Origin: Streptomyces sp. 549
GTDB lineage: Bacteria > Actinomycetota > Actinomycetes > Streptomycetales > Streptomycetaceae
Direction: 5' to 3'
Assembly: GCF_030124175.1 (NCBI RefSeq)
Contig: NZ_JASKMT010000030.1
Span: 1-64,000 of the forward strand
DNA: 64,000 nucleotides
Shown here: one piece after another, positions 50,059-57,747 of the stretch
Position numbering within the stretch: the first letter of the stretch is position 1
Layout: each line of letters starts with the position of its first letter
The notes under the pieces: generated by a model
The model's input: only the letters and a program-made list of their open reading frames with translations
Told to the model about the DNA's origin: nothing
The model's database searches: none
Position numbers and translations under genes: made by a program

Positions 50059-51552
50059 ATGACCTCCTCTTCTTCTCTTCCGCACCCAGGCCAGCGCATC
50101 GCCGAGTCGAACCGCCGAGCCGACGCCCTGATGGAAGAGGACGTCGCGTGGAGCATCGAGGACGGCGAGGAGCGTGACGGCGACCAGCTCGACCGCGCCG
50201 ACCGCGCCGCCCTGCGCCGGGTGTCGGGTCTGTCCACCGAACTCGAGGACGTCACCGAGGTCGAGTACCGGCAGCTCCGCCTGGAGCGTGTGGTGCTGGT
50301 CGGCGTCTGGACTTCCGGTACCGCCCAGGACGCCGAGAACAGCCTCGCCGAACTGGCGGCGCTCGCCGAGACGGCCGGCGCGCTCGTCCTGGACGGCCTC
50401 GTGCAGCGGCGGGACAAGCCCGACCCGGCCACCTACATCGGCTCCGGCAAGGCACTCGAACTGCGGGACATCGTCCTGGAGACGGGCGCCGACACCGTCG
50501 TCTGCGACGGTGAGCTCAGCCCGGGCCAGCTCATCCACCTCGAGGACGTCGTCAAGGTCAAGGTGGTCGACCGCACCGCCCTGATCCTCGACATCTTCGC
50601 CCAGCACGCCAAGTCCCGGGAGGGCAAGGCGCAGGTCGCCCTGGCCCAGATGCAGTACATGCTGCCCAGGCTGCGTGGCTGGGGTCAGTCGCTGTCCCGC
50701 CAGATGGGCGGTGGCGGCTCCGGCTCGGCCGGTGGTGGCATGGCCACCCGCGGTCCCGGTGAGACCAAGATCGAGACGGACCGGCGACGGATCCGCGAGA
50801 AGATGGCGAAGATGCGCCGGGAGATCGCGGAGATGAAGACCGGCCGCGAGATCAAGCGCCAGGAGCGGCGCCGCCACAAGGTGCCGTCGGTGGCCATCGC
50901 CGGTTACACCAACGCGGGCAAGTCCTCGCTGCTCAACCGGCTCACCGGTGCCGGCGTGCTGGTGCAGAACGCCCTGTTCGCCACCCTGGACCCGACGGTC
51001 CGCCGGGCCGAGACGCCCAGCGGGCGGCTCTACACCCTGGCCGACACCGTCGGCTTCGTCCGGCACCTGCCGCACCACCTGGTCGAGGCGTTCCGCTCCA
51101 CCATGGAGGAGGTCGGCGAGTCCGACCTCATCCTGCACGTGGTCGACGGCTCGCACCCGGTGCCCGAGGAGCAGCTCGCCGCGGTACGCGAGGTGATCCG
51201 CGAGGTCGGCGCGACGGACGTGCCGGAGATCGTCGTCATCAACAAGGCCGACGTGGCGGACCCGCTGGTCCTCCAGCGGCTGCTGCGCAACGAGAAGCAC
51301 GCCCTGGTGGTGTCCACCCACACCGGGCAGGGCATGGACGAGCTGCTCGCCCTGATCGACAACGAGCTGCCCAGGCCCGAGGTCGAGCTGGAGGTCCTGG
51401 TGCCCTACACCGAGGGCGGCCTGGTCTCCCGCGTGCACGCGGAGGGCGAACTGCTCTCCGAGGAGCACACCGGTGAGGGCACGCTGCTCAAGGCACGTGT
51501 GCACGAGGAGCTGGCCGCCGAGCTGCGCCAGTACCTTCCCGCCCGCGGCTGA
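50059..51552 (+). CDS. hflX: Ribosome-splitting GTPase HflX
   Basis: About 497 aa. The HflX N-domain (TYIGSGKALELRDIVLETGA) and a coiled coil (KMAKMRREIAEMKTGREIKR) precede the G domain: G1 GYTNAGKSSLLNRL, G3 DTVGFVRHLPHHLVEAF, G4 INKAD. It binds the 50S subunit and rescues stalled or heat-damaged ribosomes. The ATG at 50059 has AAGGA upstream. A 12-bp palindrome GTTCCGCGGAAC lies at 49998-50009 in the short leader. Confidence 0.95.
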   Translation: MTSSSSLPHPGQRIAESNRRADALMEEDVAWSIEDGEERDGDQLDRADRAALRRVSGLSTELEDVTEVEYRQLRLERVVLVGVWTSGTAQDAENSLAELAALAETAGALVLDGLVQRRDKPDPATYIGSGKALELRDIVLETGADTVVCDGELSPGQLIHLEDVVKVKVVDRTALILDIFAQHAKSREGKAQVALAQMQYMLPRLRGWGQSLSRQMGGGGSGSAGGGMATRGPGETKIETDRRRIREKMAKMRREIAEMKTGREIKRQERRRHKVPSVAIAGYTNAGKSSLLNRLTGAGVLVQNALFATLDPTVRRAETPSGRLYTLADTVGFVRHLPHHLVEAFRSTMEEVGESDLILHVVDGSHPVPEEQLAAVREVIREVGATDVPEIVVINKADVADPLVLQRLLRNEKHALVVSTHTGQGMDELLALIDNELPRPEVELEVLVPYTEGGLVSRVHAEGELLSEEHTGEGTLLKARVHEELAAELRQYLPARG

Positions 51553-51565
51553 CCCGCAGTCCACC

Positions 51566-51609
51566 GGCAGAGCCCGCACCCCTTCGGGGGGCGCGGGCTC
51601 TGCCCTTTT
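51566..51609 (+). terminator. Terminator of hflX
   Basis: A 12-bp stem (51566-51577 with 51593-51604) continues into a GC-rich top around CTTCGGG. CTTTT follows it. It lies 13 bases after the hflX stop. Confidence 0.85.
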
Positions 51610-51708
51610 GCGGGCTCTGCCCGCCGTGTGCGGCACGCACACCGGTTACGCTCCTCGGCGGGCAGGCACCGGACGGGAGTGTGCCGTGCCCGGTGACGAG
51701 GGGGAGCG

Positions 51709-52395
51709 ATGCACGGGGAACAGCCCGCGTGGTGGGCGCGACTGGCGGGGGCCGGCAGAGGTCGGGCGCACGATCGCAGGCGGCCGCGACGGCAGAAGGA
51801 GCGCCGCCGCCTGGACGCGCTCGCCGAGGCAACCGGGCCGCTGCCCCAACCCGTCGGGTGGAGCGCCGGTGTGGGCAGCCACCTGCTGGCCGTCCTGTGC
51901 TGCGTGAACCTGGCTCTCATCACCGCCAGTTCGGTGCACCTGTACGAGGTCTCGCTGAGCGGCACGCCCCGGCTGGTGTTCGGGGCGATGTTGGTCGCCA
52001 CCTGGCTGCACTTCGCCTGCTCACTCGCCAACTGGTCACTGGCGGCGGGCCGTTCCGGTGTCTGGGTACGCAACGCCTGGGGCACGCGGTTCCTGTCCTG
52101 GCAGGACTTCACCCGCGTCAAGTCGGTGTACCTGGGGGCCGTGGTGGTCGGTGACGGCGACGGTGACCGGGACCGCACGGTGGGCAGGTTCCTCCCGGGC
52201 CTCCTGAGCCGCCTGCTGCGCAGGCCCGACGAGGCGCGGCGGGCGGCCGACCTGCTGACGCTCATGAAGCGCCACCCAGAACTGCGACCACCGCAGGACA
52301 GCAGCCCGGCCGATCTTGCGCCGTCCCGCCGCCGCTGGGTGGTGCTGCTCGCCGCAGCCCTCCTGGGCGTCGCGGTGCTGTGGTCCGGCCGCTGA
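51709..52395 (+). CDS. PH-domain-like membrane protein
   Basis: About 228 aa. A basic N-terminus (RRRPRRQKERRRLD) is followed by two membrane helices (GSHLLAVLCCVNLALITAS; GTPRLVFGAMLVATWLHFAC). A bacterial PH-like segment (GVWVRNAWGTRFLSWQDFTR VKS) and a final membrane helix follow. GAGGGGGAG precedes the ATG. Function unknown. Confidence 0.75.
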   Translation: MHGEQPAWWARLAGAGRGRAHDRRRPRRQKERRRLDALAEATGPLPQPVGWSAGVGSHLLAVLCCVNLALITASSVHLYEVSLSGTPRLVFGAMLVATWLHFACSLANWSLAAGRSGVWVRNAWGTRFLSWQDFTRVKSVYLGAVVVGDGDGDRDRTVGRFLPGLLSRLLRRPDEARRAADLLTLMKRHPELRPPQDSSPADLAPSRRRWVVLLAAALLGVAVLWSGR

Positions 52396-52446
52396 CCCGC
52401 CGCTCGCGGCACGCTCACCCCCTCGCGCGTCCCGCTGAGGGCCGCC

Positions 52447-52474
52447 GTTAACCCGCTCCGAAGAGCGGGTTAAC
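52447..52474 (+). promoter_or_regulatory. Perfect 12-bp inverted repeat upstream of gap
   Basis: GTTAACCCGCTC and GAGCGGGTTAAC flank CGAA, ending 33 bases before the gap start. No T-run follows. AT-rich ends and the position favour an operator over a terminator, but termination of the upstream gene cannot be excluded. Confidence 0.55.
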
Positions 52475-52507
52475 ATATGAGCACCGCCTAGCTCGAAAGA
52501 TAAACCT

Positions 52508-53953
52508 GTGACTGTCAACGAAGACGCGTTCACCAACTGGAAGCACCGCGAGGAAATCGCGGAGTCGATGATTCCGATCATCGGGAAGCTGCACCGGGAA
52601 CGGGACGTGACAGTCCTGCTCCACAGCCGCTCCCTGGTGAACAAGTCGGTGGTCAGCATCCTCAAGACCCACCGCTTCGCCCGACAGATCGCCGGTGAGG
52701 AACTCTCCGTCACCGAGACGATGCCGTTCCTGCGGGCCCTCACCACGCTCGACCTCGGCTGCTGCCAGGTCGACCTCGGCATGCTCGCCGCCCTGTACAA
52801 GGCCGACGACCGAGGGCTCAGCGTCGAGGAGTTCACCGCCGAGGCCGTCGCCGGCGCGACCGGCGACCAGAAGATCGAGCGCGGCCAGCCGCGGGACGTC
52901 GTGCTCTACGGCTTCGGCCGCATCGGCCGCCTGCTCGCCCGCCTGCTCATCGAGAAGGCCGGTTCCGGCAACGGCCTGCGGCTGCGCGCCATCGTCGTGC
53001 GCAGGGGAGCCGGGCAGGACATCGTCAAGCGCGCCTCGCTGCTGCGCCGCGACTCCATCCACGGCCAGTTCCAGGGCACCATCACCGCCGACGAGGCGAC
53101 CAGCACGATCATCGCCAACGGCAACGCGATCAAGGTGATCTACGCCGACGACCCCTCGGCGGTGGACTACACCCGGTACGGCGTCAAGGACGCCATCCTC
53201 ATCGACAACACCGGCAAGTGGCGCGACCGCGAGGGGCTGTCGCAGCACCTGCGGCCCGGCATCTCCAAGGTCGTCCTGACCGCGCCGGGCAAGGGCGACG
53301 TGCTCAACGTCGTGCACGGCGTCAACCACGACATGATCAAGCCGGACGAGCAGATCATCTCCTGTGCCTCCTGCACCACCAACGCCATCGTTCCGCCGCT
53401 GAAGGCCATGGCGGACGAGTACGGCGTGCTGCGCGGGCACGTCGAGACCGTGCACTCCTTCACCAACGACCAGAACCTGCTGGACAACTACCACAGCTCC
53501 GACCGCCGCGGACGCTCGGCGCCGCTGAACATGGTCATCACCGAGACGGGTGCCGCCTCCGCCGTGGCCAAGGCGCTGCCGGACCTCAACGCGCGGATCA
53601 CCGGCAGCTCGATCCGCGTTCCCGTGCCGGACGTCTCCATCGCGATCCTCAGCCTGCGGCTCGCCCGCGAGACCACGCGCGAGGAGGTCCTGGACTACCT
53701 CCGCAAGGTGTCGCTGTCCTCGCCGCTGAAGCGTCAGCTCGACTTCATCAGCGCCCCGGACGCCGTCTCCAGCGACTTCATCGGCTCCCGCCACGCCTCG
53801 ATCGTCGATGCCGGCGCCACCAAGGTCGAGGGCGACGACGCCATCCTCTATCTCTGGTACGACAACGAGTTCGGCTACTCCAGCCAGGTCATCCGCGTCG
53901 TCCAGCACGTCTCCGGCGTGGAGTACCCGACCTACCCGGCGCCGGTGGCCTGA
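52508..53953 (+). CDS. gap: Glyceraldehyde-3-phosphate dehydrogenase, long N-terminal form
   Basis: About 481 aa; the classical enzyme is about 335 aa. An N-terminal extension of about 125 residues (VNEDAFTNWKHREEIAESMI) precedes the NAD fold (VVLYGFGRIGRLLARLLIEK). The catalytic cysteine is in ISCASCTTNAI with the base histidine downstream (VETVHSFTNDQN), and the substrate loop is SSIRVPVPDVS. Such long forms are a second Gap in actinobacteria and may favour gluconeogenesis or NADP; the cofactor cannot be read here. GTG start. Confidence 0.92.
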   Translation: MTVNEDAFTNWKHREEIAESMIPIIGKLHRERDVTVLLHSRSLVNKSVVSILKTHRFARQIAGEELSVTETMPFLRALTTLDLGCCQVDLGMLAALYKADDRGLSVEEFTAEAVAGATGDQKIERGQPRDVVLYGFGRIGRLLARLLIEKAGSGNGLRLRAIVVRRGAGQDIVKRASLLRRDSIHGQFQGTITADEATSTIIANGNAIKVIYADDPSAVDYTRYGVKDAILIDNTGKWRDREGLSQHLRPGISKVVLTAPGKGDVLNVVHGVNHDMIKPDEQIISCASCTTNAIVPPLKAMADEYGVLRGHVETVHSFTNDQNLLDNYHSSDRRGRSAPLNMVITETGAASAVAKALPDLNARITGSSIRVPVPDVSIAILSLRLARETTREEVLDYLRKVSLSSPLKRQLDFISAPDAVSSDFIGSRHASIVDAGATKVEGDDAILYLWYDNEFGYSSQVIRVVQHVSGVEYPTYPAPVA

Positions 53954-54132
53954 GCCACGGCGTACCCGGCCCCCGGCGAGGCCGTCAGCGTCGCCGGGGC
54001 CGGGACGGGGCCGACGCCTGCCATCCGAAAGACCTCGACAGGCTCTACGCCCTTCGCCGCCCATTTCTGACCACGTTCCGCCGTCTCGATGAGCTCGTCC
54101 TGGAAGCCGTCGGGCAACGCCTTGAACCGGAT

Positions 54133-54170
54133 CAGGCGGTGATCGGGTGCCGGCACCCGATCACCGCCTG
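54133..54170. terminator. 38-bp perfect palindrome at the core/accessory boundary
   Basis: CAGGCGGTGATCGGGTGCC is followed at once by its exact reverse complement. The palindrome overlaps the stop codon of the minus-strand epoxide hydrolase remnant and lies between it and gap, so a bidirectional terminator is likely. Upstream, 53954-54132, I see no gene; a minus-strand stretch reading ALPDGFQDELIETAERGQKW could be an unidentified remnant. Confidence 0.7.
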
Positions 54171-54428
54171 GCGGCCAGCACTGCCGCAAGGCTCTCTTGC
54201 AGATCTTGGACGAAGTAGTCGGGTACCTCCAGTGACGGAAAATGTCCCCCGACTTCGGGCGACATCCATCGGACGATCTGCCGGTACCGCTCCTGGGCCC
54301 AGGGGCGCGGGCACTTCTCGATGTTGCACGGATACATGCTGATCGCTGACGGGACGTCGACCCGAAGTTCGGGGTCCAGCGAGTTGTGGCTTTCGTAGTA
54401 GATGCGGGCCGCCGATGCGCCGGTCCGC
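54161..54428 (-). pseudogene. Epoxide hydrolase C-terminal remnant
   Basis: The last 88 codons of a minus-strand frame match the end of an EHN-type epoxide hydrolase: TGASAARIYYES, the segment from VDVPSAISMYP to RPWAQERYRQIVRWM, and GGHFPSLEVPDYFVQDLQES. Intact proteins are about 370-390 aa with the nucleophile and lid upstream; all of that is missing. Homology stops at about 54425, exactly where a plus-strand remnant begins. Confidence 0.75.
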
Positions 54429-54847
54429 GGACCGCCGCCCAGCTCGACCTCGCCAGGAAGCTGAGGGAGTCGATTCACGCCGCCGCGACAGCGGCCGCGA
54501 TCCAGGACGCTCTCCCTGCGTCTGCTGTCCAAGCCATCAATGACTGCAGCACTCAGGGTCGGGCCGCGGCGATCCTGACGCCCGAGGGCAAGCGGCGATG
54601 GCGGCTCAGCTCGGCTGCCAGTGTGGAGGATGCCCTCAGTGTGATCGCCGCCGACGCGATCAGCCTCATCGCAGGCGAGCGAGACGGAAAACTGGCCCTG
54701 TGTGCATCAACGACCTGCCGAGCCGCCTTCTTCGACGCCAGTCAAAGTCGCACCCGCAAGTGGTGCGACATGAACACGTGCGGGAATCGTCAGAAGAAGG
54801 CACGCTTCATTGCCAATCAGCGCAAAAACCCCAGATCGACGAAGTGA
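54425..54847 (+). pseudogene. CGNR zinc-finger/ABATE-domain protein, 5'-truncated
   Basis: About 140 codons. The C-terminal zinc finger is intact: CASTTCRAAFFDASQSRTRKW and CDMNTCGNRQKKARF, the CGNR signature. Before it is the second half of an ABATE domain (AQLDLARKLRESIHAAATAA). Intact proteins are about 180-200 aa and begin with a segment like LALDLVNT, absent here. An ATG at 54386 keeps a frame open, but its codons are antisense to the epoxide hydrolase remnant. The gene has probably lost its start and promoter. Confidence 0.7.
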
Positions 54848-54869
54848 CCGTTACCTCGGTGCGTGCAAG

Positions 54870-55035
54870 TGGGCCTCGGAGGTGGCGCAACCGTGGACCG
54901 GCCCGTCGGCCACTCGCCCCCTGGACCTGTCCGACAGGCCGCAGCCGCGCCCCCGAGTCGGGGGTGGCGTAGGCGATGCGGGTACCGTCATCCGCCCTGA
55001 AGAAACCGGATCGTCCGGCGGTCGGCACCACCCGG
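54870..55035 (-). pseudogene. Possible N-terminal remnant of an alpha/beta hydrolase
   Basis: A minus-strand stretch reads FFRADDGTRIAYATPDSGAR, the common opening of small alpha/beta hydrolases. It then loses family resemblance without reaching the nucleophile elbow. The rest of the 335-bp gap 54848-55182 holds the methylase promoter and nothing else recognisable. Confidence 0.3.
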
Positions 55036-55147
55036 TCCCGGTGCTCGACCAGAGTGGGGCTGCAGAGCCACGACACAAGTGGCGCTTGGAACTTGCTGCG
55101 GGACGCCCGCCGACCCGCGCTGTTAACGTCGTCAACGAATGTCTGCG

Positions 55148-55176
55148 TTGATAGTGGGTGGTGTGCTGTGTACGGT
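55148..55176 (+). promoter_or_regulatory. Promoter of the N6-methylase gene, leaderless type
   Basis: TTGATA (55148-55153), 17 bases, TACGGT (55171-55176). The ATG at 55183 starts six bases after the -10 and has no ribosome binding site, so the transcript probably begins at the A of the start codon. GTTAACG/CGTCAAC half-sites lie just upstream near 55121-55135. Confidence 0.55.
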
Positions 55177-55182
55177 TGCCGT

Positions 55183-56835
55183 ATGACGGACACCCCCGCC
55201 CGACAGGCCGGCCCCCTGGTCACCGGGTCCGAGATCGCCAGGCTGGCAGGCGTCACCCGGGCCGCTGTCTCGAACTGGCGGCGACGCTACGACGACTTCC
55301 CGAGGCCGGCAGGAGGCGGTGCCAACAGTCCGCTGTTCGACCTGGCTGAGGTGCAGACCTGGCTGGACGGGCAGCGCAAGGGGCAGGAGGTGTCCGTGGA
55401 GGTGCAGCTGTGGCAGGCGCTGCGCGGCTCCTACGGCGACGACACGCTCAGCGGGCTCCTGGACGTCGCCTGCCTCCTTGCCGAGGGAAAGGGCCCCGCG
55501 GAGCTTCCGGCGGACGTCGACCGGCTCGCGCGGGAACTGGCCGGCAGCGGTGGTGCGGGCGAGGCGGTGAGCGCCCTCGCCGAGCGCTTCACCGACTCCG
55601 TGCGCCGAGCCGGGTCGGACCAGACCACCTCACCGCGCATCATCCGTGCCGTACGCCACTTCGCGGGTGAGGTGGCGTCCGACGCGACCCTCTTCGACCC
55701 GGCCTGCGGCATCGGTAGCCTGCTGCTGGCTGTCGGTCCTCGGCAGGGGCCGAAGCGCTACGGCCAGGACCTTGACGCCCGCAGCGCCCTATTCGCGCAG
55801 TTGCGGGCCGACCTCACCGGGTACACCGGGGTCGGTGTCGTCGCGGGGGACGCCCTGCGCGAGGACCGGTGGACGGATCTCAGGGCCGACCTGGTCATCT
55901 GCGATCCGCCGGTCGGCGAACCCGACTGGGGGCGTGAGGGTCTGCTGCTCGACCCGCGCTGGGAGTTCGGCACCCCCTCCCGCGCCGAGGGCGAGCTCGC
56001 CTGGCTGCAGCACGCGTATGCGCACACCGCGCCCGGCGGTCGTGTCCTCATGGTGCTGCCCGCCTCGGTGGCCTACCGCAAGGCGGGTCGCCGGATCCGC
56101 GCCGAACTCGTCCGGCGGGGCATCGTCACGCAGATCACCGCCCTCCCGTCGGGCTCGGCGTCCTCGCACGCGCTTCCGGTCCACCTCTGGCACCTGCGGC
56201 GACCACGGACCCCGGAGGACAGCAGCACCAGCGTCCGCATGGTCGATCTGACGGCGGGCGATCCGGACGGCTCACTCGAACCGGGCCCCGACCGGATGGC
56301 GGAAGTCCCCCTGGTCGATCTGCTCGACGATGCCGTGGATCTCACGCCCGGCCGTCATGTCGAGGACTCCCACCGCGACTACGCGGTCGAGTACCAGACC
56401 CTGCGGCAGGAACTGGCCGAGCAGGTGCGGATGTTGGCGGAGCTGCTGCCGGCGTTGGCCGCGGGCGACGGCCCCAGCTCACTGGAGGGCCCCACCGTCA
56501 GCGTCGCCGACCTCGCGCGTGCGGGGCTCGTCGAGTACGGCGACCCGGAGCCGGTCTCCATCAGCGACCAGCTCGACACCGACTACCTGCAGGGCTTCCT
56601 GCGCAGCGCGGCCAACACCCGGCGCTCCACGAGCGCCAGCGGCACCTTCCGGCTCGACGGCAAGGGCGCCCGCATCCCCCATATGGACATCACCGAGCAG
56701 CGGCGGTACGGGATGGCCTTCCGCGCGCTGCAGGAGTTCGAGCAGCGGGCGCGGAGGGTGGTGGAGCTGAGCCAGGACGCGGCGACACTGGCACGGGACG
56801 GACTGGGCAACGGCGCGCTCACCCCGGAGAGCTGA
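55183..56835 (+). CDS. N-6 adenine DNA methylase-like protein with N-terminal HTH
   Basis: About 550 aa. Residues 12-68 form an AlpA/MerR-like HTH (GSEIARLAGVTRAAVSNWRR; PLFDLAEVQTWLDG). The N6_Mtase fold follows: the AdoMet motif is DPACGIGSLLLAV and the catalytic motif appears as CDPPVGEPDW. The usual motif is (N/D/S)PP(Y/F/W); here valine replaces the aromatic, so base methylation is doubtful. The last 200 residues look like a target-recognition or specificity segment (DQLDTDYLQGFLRSAANTRR). It converges on a UvrD-like remnant 39 bases away and probably belongs to the same defence locus, as modifier or DNA sensor. Confidence 0.82.
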   Translation: MTDTPARQAGPLVTGSEIARLAGVTRAAVSNWRRRYDDFPRPAGGGANSPLFDLAEVQTWLDGQRKGQEVSVEVQLWQALRGSYGDDTLSGLLDVACLLAEGKGPAELPADVDRLARELAGSGGAGEAVSALAERFTDSVRRAGSDQTTSPRIIRAVRHFAGEVASDATLFDPACGIGSLLLAVGPRQGPKRYGQDLDARSALFAQLRADLTGYTGVGVVAGDALREDRWTDLRADLVICDPPVGEPDWGREGLLLDPRWEFGTPSRAEGELAWLQHAYAHTAPGGRVLMVLPASVAYRKAGRRIRAELVRRGIVTQITALPSGSASSHALPVHLWHLRRPRTPEDSSTSVRMVDLTAGDPDGSLEPGPDRMAEVPLVDLLDDAVDLTPGRHVEDSHRDYAVEYQTLRQELAEQVRMLAELLPALAAGDGPSSLEGPTVSVADLARAGLVEYGDPEPVSISDQLDTDYLQGFLRSAANTRRSTSASGTFRLDGKGARIPHMDITEQRRYGMAFRALQEFEQRARRVVELSQDAATLARDGLGNGALTPES

Positions 56836-56874
56836 CGGGGAGCGTCGCGGTGCTCGCCCGGTACAACGGCGCGC

Positions 56875-57747
56875 TCACGGCACGAACGAACTGGCCGACC
56901 CGCTCCACGTGACGGTCAGGGCCTCCCGCGCACGTGTGCACGCCACGAAAAGCAGGCACCGCTCCCGCAGCAGGTCCGAGTCGCGTTGCAGCGCGTCCAC
57001 GTTCGCCGGTGTCATCTCGCGCGCGAACGGCACCGCGCTCGCCGTCACCCCCAGGACGGTGACGCAGCGGAACTCCAGCCCCTTCATGGCGTGCATGGTG
57101 GCGAGCCGCACGCCGTCCACGCCGGGCCCGGGGGTGTCCCTGACCCGGACCACCGGAATCCCGGCCGCGGTCAGCCTGTCGTACGCCTTGTCGAGCAGCA
57201 CGTTGAAGCGGGCGCACACCCCGATCTCCGACGGCCGGATGCCCTGGCTGATCCAGCCCTCGACACGTTCGACGAGCGCCGTGACCTCTGCCTGCTCCGA
57301 GCCGTACCCGTCCACGTGGGGCCTCCGGCCGTGCAGCAGGGAGCGGTACCCGGCCAGGTTGTCGCTGCCCTCACCGCCCAGGTCGTCGACCGACACCGGA
57401 CTGAGGATGCCGGTCGACCAGCCGAGGATCTCCTCCGTGGAGCGGTAGTTGATGCGCAGGCGGTGGCTGCGGCCGGCCACGGAGATGCCCAGCGAGCCGA
57501 GCGACACCTTCGAGTCGTAGATGCGCTGGTGCGGGTCGCCGGTGAGGAACAGGTCGTCGCTGCCGGGCGCCACCGCGCGGCGCAGGACACGCCACTGCGC
57601 GGGGTGCAGATCCTGCGCCTCGTCGACGACGACGTGGTCGTGCGTGGGGGACGACCCGGCCAGGAGGTCGGCGGCGCGCGCGCACACCCCCAGGTGCGTG
57701 GTGGCCTGCTGGGCACGCAGCATCGACTCGAACAACTCGACAGCCGA
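56875..57747 (-). pseudogene. UvrD/Rep-type helicase, C-terminal part only
   Basis: About 290 codons carrying motif II (HVVVDEAQDLHPAQW), motif III (LFLTGDPHQRIYD), motif IV (LRINYRSTEEILG), motif V (LATMHAMKGLEFRCVTVLG) and motif VI (LFVACTRAREALTV). The Q motif, Walker A and motif Ia are missing, so ATP cannot be bound normally. Homology starts at ELFESMLRAQQATTHLG, immediately at the point where the ATPase reading stops, in a different frame. An ATG at 57735 could start translation, but the product would be inactive as a helicase. Confidence 0.85.

Noticed and set aside
53932..54189. An 85-codon minus-strand frame with ALPDGFQDELIETAERGQKW
   Set aside because: The middle looks protein-like, but the frame starts inside the palindrome and ends in gap antisense. 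Mentioned as a possible remnant only.
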